DNA of 64,000 nucleotides from Muribaculaceae bacterium (GTDB lineage: Bacteria > Bacteroidota > Bacteroidia > Bacteroidales > Muribaculaceae). The stretch spans positions 1 through 64,000 of the forward strand of contig JAFQKI010000009.1 of the NCBI GenBank assembly GCA_017396945.1, in the 5' to 3' direction. The translations under genes were made by a program, and so were the position numbers. The notes under the pieces are model-generated. The model did no database searches. It saw nothing but the letters and a program-made list of their open reading frames with translations, and was not told the origin of the DNA. Shown in pieces: positions 8,378-16,501 of the stretch. Each line of letters starts with the position of its first letter. The first letter of the stretch is position 1.

Positions 8378-8385
8378 TAACTTTG
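8378..8385 (+). promoter_or_regulatory. -7 element of the Crp-family regulator gene
   Basis: TAACTTTG lies 33 bp before the ATG at 8419, in the divergent gap with the transporter gene. A weak TTG sits 21 bp upstream. Confidence 0.55.
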
Positions 8386-8418
8386 TGGATAGTAATAGTA
8401 TTATAAATCAATTGAGAT

Positions 8419-9090
8419 ATGGATAATGTAAGCATATTTGAGATTTTAATGAGTCTGCCTGTTTTTAATGGTGTGAGTCGTGAGCGCATTGCTGATGTCG
8501 CGGGTAGAATAAAGTTGCATTTTTTGAAATACTCTGATGGAGATCAGATAATTTCAAGTGGTGACCCATGTACTCATATGCGATTCCTTATATCAGGAGC
8601 TGTAAAGGTGTTGATTTCATCATCAGATGACATGATTGAAGTCGAGCAATCAATAAATGCGCCAAGCGTGTTTGCTCTTGAATATATGTATGGTCGAAGT
8701 ATTGTATATCCATTTGATGTGTATGCCGATGGGCAGGTAGGGATATTGGAGATTGCCAAAAATGATTTTATGGCAATGTTAAATCTTGATCAGGTGTTTA
8801 TGCTTAACTTTTTAAATATCATGTCAACCGGAGCGCAAAAGCCTGTTAGATGTGCGGTGTTGTCAGACTCTATAGTACGTCGCTTGGCGTGTTGTGTTGT
8901 TGCGATAACTCAGCGAGATTGTGAACGAATTGTCTTGCGTGGTAAGCATAGTACAATTCATGAGGCGATAGGCGCAGACGCTAAGGAATTTGATGAGGCA
9001 TTGGTATCATTGAAAACTCAAGGCGTGATAGATTATAGTGATACAGAGATAATGGTATTGTCTCGGGTTGCGTTAGATGCGATGTTGTAG
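8419..9090 (+). CDS. Crp/Fnr-family transcriptional regulator
   Basis: The 223-residue protein has the Crp layout: an N-terminal cyclic-nucleotide-binding-like beta-roll (roughly residues 10-125, with LKYSDGDQIISSGDPCTHMRFLISGAVKV), a long dimer helix (MLNFLNIMSTGAQKPVRCAVL) and a C-terminal winged helix (roughly 155-223, with HEAIGADAKEFDEALVSLKTQGVID). The FNR-type N-terminal cysteine cluster is absent, so no iron-sulfur oxygen sensor is expected, and the ligand is unknown. It is divergent from the BASS transporter and is followed after 31 bp by a DUF6377 regulator, so the two regulator genes probably share a transcript. The start is supported by a -7 element 33 bp upstream. Confidence 0.85.
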   Translation: MDNVSIFEILMSLPVFNGVSRERIADVAGRIKLHFLKYSDGDQIISSGDPCTHMRFLISGAVKVLISSSDDMIEVEQSINAPSVFALEYMYGRSIVYPFDVYADGQVGILEIAKNDFMAMLNLDQVFMLNFLNIMSTGAQKPVRCAVLSDSIVRRLACCVVAITQRDCERIVLRGKHSTIHEAIGADAKEFDEALVSLKTQGVIDYSDTEIMVLSRVALDAML

Positions 9091-9121
9091 GCTTTTGTAT
9101 GTGAGAAAACGCATGATGTGA

Positions 9122-10696
9122 ATGAAAAGGGTTGTTATTCTATTACTGGCTGTGTTGTCGGTCAATGTTGTGTCGATTGCGGAGGATTATCCGGCGACGT
9201 TGGAAGAGGCAATGGAGATGCTTGATGATGTCATTGCACATAAGGATGAGTATATTAAACTGAAACAGGAACAATTAGATAGCGTCAAGGCACAGTTGAA
9301 AGTAGTGAAAGGTCGAGAGTCGTTGAATGTATATGAGCGGCTTGGTGATGAGTATCGCCGATTTAATATAGATTCAGCCTTATATTATTATAATACCGGC
9401 CGTGAGATGGCATTTCAGTTAGGGGACTCCGTTATGGCTCAACGATTTGGCATTAATTGGGCTTCGTTGTTACCTGTGCTGGGGGTAGTACAAGAAGCTT
9501 TAGATGTGTATGAAGCAATAAATCAGAAAAATCTTTATAAGGAAAATCGTTCGGTTTATTATGAAGCCGGAAATCAACTATATTACTTCTTGACATCGTT
9601 TTATCCAATCCCTCGGACAAAATACAGATATAACCGACTCGCACTTGAGATGACCGACTCGTTGGTGGCATGTTTGCCCGATAATTCGCCCAAAGCCAAT
9701 CTTTACAAGTCTCAAATACTATTGCCCGATGAACAAGCGTTAATGATCGCATTGCTCAATGATATACTTGCGACAACATCTATGGATGATAATTTATTTG
9801 CGAGGGCGGCAAGTCAACTTGCGGCAAATGAGAATAACAAGAATGGGGCTACCGATAAATATCTGTATTATATGATACTTTCGGCGATTGCCGACATTAA
9901 AGGTGGGACGCTTGAGGGTACGGCCTTGCAACGTCTTGGGGTTGTCTTGCACAATCGAGGAGATATCGATAGGGCGTATGCTTGCCTGACGTTATCACTT
10001 GAAAATGCGGTAGGATCGAGGTCCCGCATCAGAGCTTTGGAATCGGCAGAGGCTATGCCTATTATATTACAGGCATTTCAAAATAAGGATGCCGCTTCTC
10101 GAGAGCGTATGCAGTGGCTGATTGTTGCGCTTGCGGTGGCATTGGCGATTATTATTGCTGTCTTGGTGTTCTTGCGTTTTGAAATAAAGAAACTACACAA
10201 ATTGAAATCTCGTCTTGCTGAAGCCAATATAATGAAAGAAACATATATCAGCCGTTTCTTGTCGCTTTCGTCAATTTATATCGACAAGTTGGAGGAGTTT
10301 CATCGTGTCGCGCGTCGAAAAATAAAAGCCGGACAGGTCGCAGATTTGTTTGAGATGTTGCAGTCAGAAAAAATGCTTGCCGAGCAAAGCGAGATATTTT
10401 ATGAGGTTTTTGATAATGCGTTTGTTCATATCTATCCAATGTTTGTTGATGAGGTAAATGCATTGCTTCTTCCCGATAAGCGTATTGAACGAATGGCGAG
10501 CGAGAGAACGCTAACTCCCGAATTGCGCATATTGGCGTTTATGCGACTTGGTATTAATGACAGTCAGCAGATCGCTCGTTTCCTTGGACTATCACTTAAC
10601 ACAGTATATACCTATCGAAATAAATTAAAAGGTCGTGCAAAAAATAGAGACCGATTTGAAGATGATGTAATGAAAATTGGTGCGATTAACGCTTGA
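9122..10696 (+). CDS. DUF6377 membrane-bound TPR/HTH regulator (copy 1)
   Basis: The 524-residue protein has four parts: a signal sequence (MKRVVILLLAVLSVNVVSIA), a helical TPR-like region to about residue 325 that should lie in the periplasm, one transmembrane helix (about 332-351, WLIVALAVALAIIIAVLVFL), and a cytoplasmic part. The latter starts with a coiled coil and ends in a LuxR-like helix-turn-helix (about 467-512, RILAFMRLGIN then SLNTVYTYRNKLKGR). It looks like a one-component regulator that senses outside and binds DNA inside. A paralog with the same layout is at 37936-39516. It follows the Crp-family gene by 31 bp. The target genes and ligand are unknown; the strong promoter at 10835-10865 just downstream is one candidate target. 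Confidence 0.8.
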   Translation: MKRVVILLLAVLSVNVVSIAEDYPATLEEAMEMLDDVIAHKDEYIKLKQEQLDSVKAQLKVVKGRESLNVYERLGDEYRRFNIDSALYYYNTGREMAFQLGDSVMAQRFGINWASLLPVLGVVQEALDVYEAINQKNLYKENRSVYYEAGNQLYYFLTSFYPIPRTKYRYNRLALEMTDSLVACLPDNSPKANLYKSQILLPDEQALMIALLNDILATTSMDDNLFARAASQLAANENNKNGATDKYLYYMILSAIADIKGGTLEGTALQRLGVVLHNRGDIDRAYACLTLSLENAVGSRSRIRALESAEAMPIILQAFQNKDAASRERMQWLIVALAVALAIIIAVLVFLRFEIKKLHKLKSRLAEANIMKETYISRFLSLSSIYIDKLEEFHRVARRKIKAGQVADLFEMLQSEKMLAEQSEIFYEVFDNAFVHIYPMFVDEVNALLLPDKRIERMASERTLTPELRILAFMRLGINDSQQIARFLGLSLNTVYTYRNKLKGRAKNRDRFEDDVMKIGAINA

Positions 10697-10834
10697 GCTC
10701 GCTGAAAAACTTGCATTTAGACGTTGGATTGTTGTCTATATTTATTGAGAAAAGTGTAGGTGTTAATTTGTTGATAACCAGATATAAAGTGTTTGTATGT
10801 ATGTTATTTTTATCTATATTTTATTTATATCTTC

Positions 10835-10865
10835 TTTGTTGCCTATTGTTTTGTTGTTAACTTTG
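10835..10865 (+). promoter_or_regulatory. Strong housekeeping-type promoter in a gene-free region
   Basis: TTTG at 10835-10838 and TAACTTTG at 10858-10865 are separated by exactly 19 bp, the best match to the Bacteroidota consensus that I found in the window. Transcription should begin near 10870-10872, where no gene starts. The next CDS is over 300 bp away, beyond a terminator. Confidence 0.75.
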
Positions 10866-10869
10866 CAAT

Positions 10870-11094
10870 GTGAAAATTAAACAACAACATTTTCACAACA
10901 AAGGATTAAAGACAAAAGGAGTTTTGAATTACACGTAATTAGTTTTTAGGGTTAGTATTTAATGTTAGAGTTTTAGTGTTTTGGTAACACTTTTTGGAAA
11001 GAAAAATTGATAATCGTGTTTTATGTTAGGTTTGTTTTAACTCGATGAAAATCGAGGAATAGAAAAGGTTACTCTGTGAAGAGTGACCTTTTTT
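10870..11094 (+). ncRNA. Candidate structured small RNA or leader, about 225 nt
   Basis: This is the main content of the 488-bp stretch between 10696 and 11185, which has no credible long ORF. It begins at the predicted start of the 10835-10865 promoter and ends in an intrinsic terminator. It folds locally into several hairpins. The first (10869-10877 with 10889-10897, 9 perfect bp) lies at the 5' end. AATTAC/GTAATT (10927-10940) and AGTGTT/AACACT (10975-10991) follow. CTCGAT-GAAA-ATCGAG (11041-11056) has a GNRA tetraloop and sits just before the terminator stem. A 22-codon ORF starting with GTG at 10870 exists but looks incidental. It could be a free sRNA or an attenuator for the membrane protein gene downstream. 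I could not match it to 6S, tmRNA, SRP or RNase P. Confidence 0.55.
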
Positions 11095-11095
11095 A
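11063..11095 (+). terminator. Intrinsic terminator of the candidate RNA
   Basis: A 12-bp stem (11063-11074 with 11081-11092, one G-T pair) with a 6-nt loop leads into a T-tract. It separates the candidate RNA from the membrane protein gene downstream. Confidence 0.85.
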
Positions 11096-11184
11096 TTTCA
11101 ATAGCAACATCATTTCGACATTGCAGTAGATGTGAGATGTTGTATCAATTGTTGCTTAGTGATTAATTGCATGTACAGATAAAT

Positions 11185-12786
11185 ATGTTTAAATTTGTGA
11201 TGTTGTATTTATTGATGCCCTGTATGAAAGATATGATGTTGTGCAAGAATAATGATGGGTGTTGGTTTTGGGGGGTAATAGTTCTCTTCACGATAGCGCA
11301 TGTCTTGATATATTCCTTTATGCCATACGTTACCGATGATTATTGGTATATGTATTATCTCTATGACTATTGTAAGGGGCTTGACACTTCATTTCCAATG
11401 GATGACCTTTTGAATTGCTGGCAAATTCATTATTTAAATGACAATGTGCGATTGTCCAACATCGTTTTTACTTTGGCTCTACTTGTGCCTAAGATAATAC
11501 CCTCAATTATAACTGGTGTGCTTGTCGGTGTCTCGTTGTGGTTGTCTTCAAAGCTCTGTATGATAGACTGTCGCAATAGATTGCTGTTGGTTGCTCTTGC
11601 TTTTGTGTTCTCTTTTATGTTGCCATGGTATGAGCAGATGTTCTCATTATGTTTCGCTTTTAATTATATATGGGCGACAGTTATAGCGTTATTGTTGGTT
11701 TATTTATTCTTTTCGGAGTCGAAGCAACCAAATGTTGTTTTATCTCTATTCCTTGGGTTGCTTATGGGGTGGTGGCATGAGGGGTTTGCTGTGCCGTTAT
11801 TGGGCGGTTTTGTCGCGTTTTTTATTTTAAACCGCAGAGAGATCTCCATAAGCCGTGTTGCGATGGCTGTAGGTCTTTTTATTGGGTTGATATGGTTGGC
11901 GACTTCTCCGGGTGTGTGGAAGAGATATGAGACATCGGCATATATTGATGTGTTTATTATCTTGAAAAAGTTTGTGCAATATCATATTCCATTATTAATA
12001 CTGCTCGTGACGATGTTTCTTATCGCAATAGATAAAAAGAAACGAGCTATGCTCGCCGACGTGAGGTTGATTGTCTATGTGCTAATTTGCCTGATTGGCG
12101 TTTTAATTAGTTTATGTATTAATATAGGACCACGTACGGGGTGGTGTGGTTGTCTATTCTCCATTATCACTACAATCTATTTGTGGAGAAAATTAGAAAT
12201 TAAATTTAGTAAGACGCGTGTTCTGTTGGGGCGTGTGTTTACATTTCTTATTACAATGTTTTTATTGTCGCATTATGTCGTAGTCGTACACTATGCTATA
12301 AAGGTTAGAACTGAAACTGAACATATTTTGAAACTGTATAAAATGTCGTATGACGGATTGGTATTTGCCGATGTTACTTATAACTATCAAACCTCGCCAT
12401 TGGCTTGGAGAAAACCTTACTTTGAAAAGTTTACTTATCGTTGGTCGCTCTTTTGGATGAGCGCTTACTATGATAATCCGGATAAAACGTTGCGAGTTGT
12501 TCCCACTTGCTTGAAAAACGCCGATAAATTGAACGCCATTAAAGTTAAAGGGGATAATCCTTTTATGATTTATGATGGTTTTTTATTTGCACCTGTAAGT
12601 GGAGATTCGATTGTAGTTGACAGATTTTATGAGGTTAAGATTGGAGGGATAAAGAAAAATTTGGTATGCTTGAATTTCCCATTCACGACCACAAGTGGTA
12701 AAGAGTATTATTTCGCGTTCCCGCAACGAGGTATATTCCAATTATGGTTTGGAGATATTGAAGAGATTAATCAACTTCAAGAATAA
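11185..12786 (+). CDS. Polytopic membrane protein (DUF6056-like), possible GT-C-type enzyme
   Basis: The product is 533 residues from ATG 11185. About 10-12 transmembrane helices fill the first ~400 residues, and a soluble tail of roughly 130 residues ends the protein. Between the first helices an external loop has TDDYWYMYYLYDY, an acidic pair as in GT-C glycosyltransferases, and later LMGWWHEGFAVPL carries a conserved-looking His-Glu. These features match the DUF6056 family, whose members are probably lipid-linked-sugar transferases. The enzyme role is inference. A second promoter-like pair (TTG 11167-11169, TAAATTTG 11190-11197, 20-bp spacing) would favour a start at ATG 11215, giving 523 residues. 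It is monocistronic, followed by the convergent tRNA-Leu. Confidence 0.7.
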   Translation: MFKFVMLYLLMPCMKDMMLCKNNDGCWFWGVIVLFTIAHVLIYSFMPYVTDDYWYMYYLYDYCKGLDTSFPMDDLLNCWQIHYLNDNVRLSNIVFTLALLVPKIIPSIITGVLVGVSLWLSSKLCMIDCRNRLLLVALAFVFSFMLPWYEQMFSLCFAFNYIWATVIALLLVYLFFSESKQPNVVLSLFLGLLMGWWHEGFAVPLLGGFVAFFILNRREISISRVAMAVGLFIGLIWLATSPGVWKRYETSAYIDVFIILKKFVQYHIPLLILLVTMFLIAIDKKKRAMLADVRLIVYVLICLIGVLISLCINIGPRTGWCGCLFSIITTIYLWRKLEIKFSKTRVLLGRVFTFLITMFLLSHYVVVVHYAIKVRTETEHILKLYKMSYDGLVFADVTYNYQTSPLAWRKPYFEKFTYRWSLFWMSAYYDNPDKTLRVVPTCLKNADKLNAIKVKGDNPFMIYDGFLFAPVSGDSIVVDRFYEVKIGGIKKNLVCLNFPFTTTSGKEYYFAFPQRGIFQLWFGDIEEINQLQE

Positions 12787-12850
12787 GGCAGGTCGACCTG
12801 TTACTCCACTGATTTTCTACTGTGTCACAATAAGTCCGAAGTCAGGGGGT

Positions 12851-12884
12851 AAATAAAAAAAGCTGAGTGGAAAACTCAGCTTTT
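12851..12884 (-). terminator. Terminator of the tRNA-Leu transcript
   Basis: An 11-bp perfect stem (12858-12868 with 12874-12884) is followed on the minus strand by TTT and further Ts. It lies directly after the 3' end of the tRNA. Confidence 0.85.
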
Positions 12885-12891
12885 GATTTGG

Positions 12892-12973
12892 TGCGCACGA
12901 AGGGACTCGAACCCCCACGTCTCACGACACTAGATCCTAAGTCTAGCGCGGCTACCAATTACGCCACGTGCGC
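12892..12973 (-). tRNA. tRNA-Leu, anticodon TAG
   Basis: Read on the minus strand, the 82-nt sequence has a 7-bp acceptor stem (GCGCACG with CGTGCGC), discriminator A, D-loop TAATTGGTAGC, an anticodon stem CTAGA/TCTAG around loop CTTAGGA (anticodon TAG), and a T-arm with GGTTCGAGTCC. The variable arm (TGTCGTGAGACG) is long, the class II form expected for Leu. CCA is not fully encoded. It decodes CUN Leu codons. A strong terminator follows immediately. Confidence 0.95.
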
Positions 12974-13028
12974 AAGAATTATGATGCAAAGGTAGTAAAA
13001 ATTTACTACCCTTGCAAATTATTTCTGA

Positions 13029-13322
13029 TTAAATTGTCTTTTCGACGTTCATGACGAATGCTCGAAGACCTAACTTGGGCGACTCTACATCCAGTTGATG
13101 AAGCAGTGACAAGATATTGTCAACACGAGAGTCTTCGACAAATGTGATTATCGCTGATGCGATTGATGGCCACGCATGGGAGCCGTAGTGTGGTTCGCCG
13201 GTGAGGCTACCACGACCTTGAACTTCTTGCCACGCTGTGAACCCACGACAGTTGTTGTGTTCAAGCATATCTACGATGCGCTCATAGTGGGCTTGGTCAA
13301 ATGCTATAAATATACTTTTCAT
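13029..13322 (-). CDS. PII-like small protein at the end of the RND operon
   Basis: The 97-residue protein has the pattern of PII/CutA-like ferredoxin folds: strand MKSIFIAFD, helix YERIVDMLEHN, a loop with GRGSLTGEPHYGSHAWPS in the T-loop/ligand position, then strand SAIITFVED, helix RVDNILSLLHQLD and a last strand LRAFVMNVEK. It lacks the classical uridylylation Tyr context of GlnB. It is the last gene of the efflux operon, starting 6 bp after the pump stop. PII-like and DUF3240-type proteins are known next to CzcA/RND pumps in other bacteria, so a regulatory or ligand-sensing role for the pump is plausible. The ligand is unknown. Confidence 0.65.
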   Translation of the reverse strand: MKSIFIAFDQAHYERIVDMLEHNNCRGFTAWQEVQGRGSLTGEPHYGSHAWPSIASAIITFVEDSRVDNILSLLHQLDVESPKLGLRAFVMNVEKTI

Positions 13323-13328
13323 AATCGA

Positions 13329-16300
13329 TTAATCATTTTGTTGTTTTTTAGCGAGAGCTTTGCGGAGTTTTTTGCGGGTACGTTTGACTCCTACAGCAGC
13401 GAACAGGCAATACATTGCGGGAACATAGAATAGTGTCAGCAATGTAGAGAAAGTAAGACCACCAATAACGGCTACACCCATTGGTTGCCACATTTCGGCT
13501 CCCTGTCCTGTGCTGACAGCCATCGGTACCATACCGAGGATTGTTGTCAATGCGGTCATGATGATTGGGCGGAGACGAGACTCACCTCCATCAACCACGG
13601 CTGTACGGATTGACATACCGCGTTCGCGGTTTAGTGCGATGTAGTCAATGAGCACAATACCATTTTTCACAACGATACCGATAAGCATAATCGCTCCAAT
13701 CATTGACATCACATTTAGATTGTGACCTGAGATGAAGAGCAACAAGAAAATACCGGTAAAGGCAAATGGTAATGATGTCATGATAATAGCGGGGTAAACG
13801 TATGATTCAAATTGCGCAGCCATCACAATGTAAACGAGAATAATAATGAGTATACCGAGCATAAGAAGATCGGAGAATGATTCTTGTTGGTCTTCGTAGC
13901 TACCTGAGAGTTCGATAGAGATACCGGTGGGGATGTCCATCTTATCGATTTCAGCTTGAGATGCAGAGACAACTTCACTCATTGGTACTCCATTGACAAC
14001 GGTAGAAACCGTGATGATGCGCTCGCGGTCCTTTCGCTCGATTGTTGGAGGGTTGGAGCGTTCGACTACACGTCCAACATCTTTTATTCTTACAGAGTTG
14101 CCCGCAGAGTTGTAGATGAGTATATTTTCAATGTCAGCGATAGATGTGCGGTGTTCAGGGGCATACATCACTTTAATATCATATTCCTCACCATCCTCAC
14201 GATATAACGAAGCAATGTTACCATTGATGCGGTTGCGTAGGTAGGTAGCGGCTGTTGAAAGATTGAGTCCATACATCGCCAATTTTTCACGATCGAAATC
14301 AACTTGATATTCAGGTTGATAGTCGGAGCGAGAGATGATGATGTCGGCAGTACCTGGTATTTTTTCAAGTATGCGTTTGAGTCGTTGAGCGATAGTGTCG
14401 GTTTCTGCAAAATCATAACCATAGATTTCATAGTCAATGGTAGATTGTCCGCTCATGCCACTACCACGGCTACCGCCTACATTTACCTGGGCTTTTTTGA
14501 ACTCGGGATAACGTTTGAGGTCTTGACGCATAGACTCAGCGATTTCCACAATGCCACGCTCGCGGTCACCAGGGTCGGTGAGGGCGATGTTCATTGATAC
14601 GATGTGTGATCCGTTGTCTTGCAGTGATGCGAATGTGTTATCGCTTGAGGCTTGTCCGGTGGTATAGTTGAGCTTCTTTATCTCAGGATATTTTTCGCGC
14701 CATTCTTTGGATAATCGGGCGGTAACCTCTTCGGCAATCTCGGCACGAGTACCGATGGGAAGTTCAAGGCTTACTCCAAGACGAGCGTTGTCGGATGTGG
14801 GGAAGAACTCTGTCCCAACAAATCGTAGCAAGAAGATTGATGCGATGAAAATCGCAGTGAGCACAATGATTGTCGAAATTTTGTGGGTTACAACAACACC
14901 CAATAATTTACCATAGCCACGATCAAGAGCATCAAGTGCTTTATTGATAGGGGTGAAGAATAGATTGTAGAATTTGCCATGTTTCACTCCACGTTTGAGT
15001 AGTTGGCTACACATCATAGGTGTGAGTGTCAATGCGCAAGTGGTTGATATAATCATCATGATTGTAACCATCCATCCGAGTTGTTGGAATAGCACCCCTG
15101 TCATACCAGTCACGAGTGTCAAAGGGAAGAATACGGCAATGAGAGTTAATGTAGATGCGATAACCGAAATTGCGACCTCGTTGGTGCCATGTATAGCGGC
15201 TTGTTTCGGATCGCTACCACGTTCAATGTGAGTTGTTACGTTTTCAAGTACCACAATCGCATCGTCCACGACCATACCGATAGAGATTGATAGTGAAGAC
15301 AATGAGATGATATTGAGAGATGTACCGGTTATAGCAAGATAAATGAATGAGGCGATCAACGAAACCGGGATTGTTATACAAATGATTAATGTAGCACGCC
15401 AACGACCAAGGAAGGTAAATACCACAATTACTACAAATAATAGCGCATACATTACGGTTTCAACCAATGAATCGATAGTGTTGCGAATGTTGTCAGATGT
15501 ATCAACGATTACGTCGAGTTTCACGTCGGCAGGAAGACGTTTTTGCAAGTCAGGAATCATCTCCATTACTTTATTGGAAATTTCAACAGAGTTGGCTCCA
15601 GATTGCTTTTGAATGATAATCATTGCGCCTTGTTGCTCGTTATTGTGAGTCTTTTGCGCGCGTTCTTCAAGGGAGTCGTCAACAGTCGCAACATCTTTGA
15701 GGTATATGTTCTTACCATTGAAAGAGCCCACAACAATGTTTTCCATCTCTTGGGCGTTCTTGAATTCGCCTTGAACACGTAATGCGTAAGTCTCAGACCC
15801 GATATCAAACGAGCCGCCGGGTATGTTTCGGTTTTCTGCGCCAACGATCGATGATATTTGCTCGATAGTCATATTGTAGGCTTCGAGGCGAGCGGGGTCG
15901 GCATAAATGTGAATTTCGCGTTTTGGCGCACCCGATATTGATACAGAACCCACACCATCGACACGTGCCAATGGGTTGGCAACCGCATCGTCAAGGATTT
16001 TGTAAAGCCCCGGCATACTTTCGCTTGCTTCAACCGAGAGAAGCATGATGGGAATCATATCGGTGCTGAACTTGAAGATGATGGGGTTTTCTGCATCATC
16101 CGGGAGCGAACTTTCGACCATGTCAAGTTTGTCGCGCACGTCGTTAGTGAGGACGTCTATGTCATAGCCGAATTCAAATTCAAGAGTGATTACCGATATA
16201 TTCTCACGAGATTTTGATGTTATGTGTTTTAGATGCTCAACAGAGTTGAGGGTGTTTTCGAGCGGACGAGTAACGTTTTGCTCGATATCTTCAGCGCTTG

Positions 16301-16460
16301 CACCCGGATAGGAGGTCATCACCATGATGGTGTTTGTCTCAATGTCGGGAAACAAGTCAATAGGAAGTTTTGAGAGTGAGAACAACCCCAAAATGGTCAC
16401 AGCCACAAAGCATAACGTGGTCATGATGGGACGTTTCACCGCACTGCCATATAAACTCAT
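13329..16460 (-). CDS. RND-family efflux pump, inner membrane permease (AcrB/MdtB type)
   Basis: The 1043-residue protein has the full RND layout: a first helix (TTLCFVAVTILGLFSLSKLPIDLFPD), a periplasmic porter domain, helices 2-6 from about residue 335, a repeat of the same plan in the second half and helices 8-12 at the end. Helix 4 carries the paired acidic proton-relay residues in GMVVDDAIVVLEN. Such pumps form trimers and, with an adaptor and TolC-like channel, export drugs, bile salts, detergents or lipids using proton entry. Helix 4 has the DD pair of hydrophobe pumps and not the heavy-metal motif, so a hydrophobic substrate is more likely. It is the third gene of a four-gene operon. 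Confidence 0.93.
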   Translation of the reverse strand: MSLYGSAVKRPIMTTLCFVAVTILGLFSLSKLPIDLFPDIETNTIMVMTSYPGASAEDIEQNVTRPLENTLNSVEHLKHITSKSRENISVITLEFEFGYDIDVLTNDVRDKLDMVESSLPDDAENPIIFKFSTDMIPIMLLSVEASESMPGLYKILDDAVANPLARVDGVGSVSISGAPKREIHIYADPARLEAYNMTIEQISSIVGAENRNIPGGSFDIGSETYALRVQGEFKNAQEMENIVVGSFNGKNIYLKDVATVDDSLEERAQKTHNNEQQGAMIIIQKQSGANSVEISNKVMEMIPDLQKRLPADVKLDVIVDTSDNIRNTIDSLVETVMYALLFVVIVVFTFLGRWRATLIICITIPVSLIASFIYLAITGTSLNIISLSSLSISIGMVVDDAIVVLENVTTHIERGSDPKQAAIHGTNEVAISVIASTLTLIAVFFPLTLVTGMTGVLFQQLGWMVTIMMIISTTCALTLTPMMCSQLLKRGVKHGKFYNLFFTPINKALDALDRGYGKLLGVVVTHKISTIIVLTAIFIASIFLLRFVGTEFFPTSDNARLGVSLELPIGTRAEIAEEVTARLSKEWREKYPEIKKLNYTTGQASSDNTFASLQDNGSHIVSMNIALTDPGDRERGIVEIAESMRQDLKRYPEFKKAQVNVGGSRGSGMSGQSTIDYEIYGYDFAETDTIAQRLKRILEKIPGTADIIISRSDYQPEYQVDFDREKLAMYGLNLSTAATYLRNRINGNIASLYREDGEEYDIKVMYAPEHRTSIADIENILIYNSAGNSVRIKDVGRVVERSNPPTIERKDRERIITVSTVVNGVPMSEVVSASQAEIDKMDIPTGISIELSGSYEDQQESFSDLLMLGILIIILVYIVMAAQFESYVYPAIIMTSLPFAFTGIFLLLFISGHNLNVMSMIGAIMLIGIVVKNGIVLIDYIALNRERGMSIRTAVVDGGESRLRPIIMTALTTILGMVPMAVSTGQGAEMWQPMGVAVIGGLTFSTLLTLFYVPAMYCLFAAVGVKRTRKKLRKALAKKQQND

Positions 16461-16501
16461 ATCTATATTATTGTTGTGTTAATACTTTGTTTTTCTGAAA
16501 A

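Noticed and set aside
10717..10723. TTAGACG shared with 39598-39604, downstream of both DUF6377 genes
   Set aside because: A seven-base match at different distances from the promoters is expected by chance in this much sequence.
10870..10938. A 22-codon ORF starting at GTG 10870 within the candidate RNA
   Set aside because: It starts at the predicted first base of the transcript and overlaps the 5' hairpin; its sequence shows no pattern, so a leader peptide is less likely than non-coding RNA.
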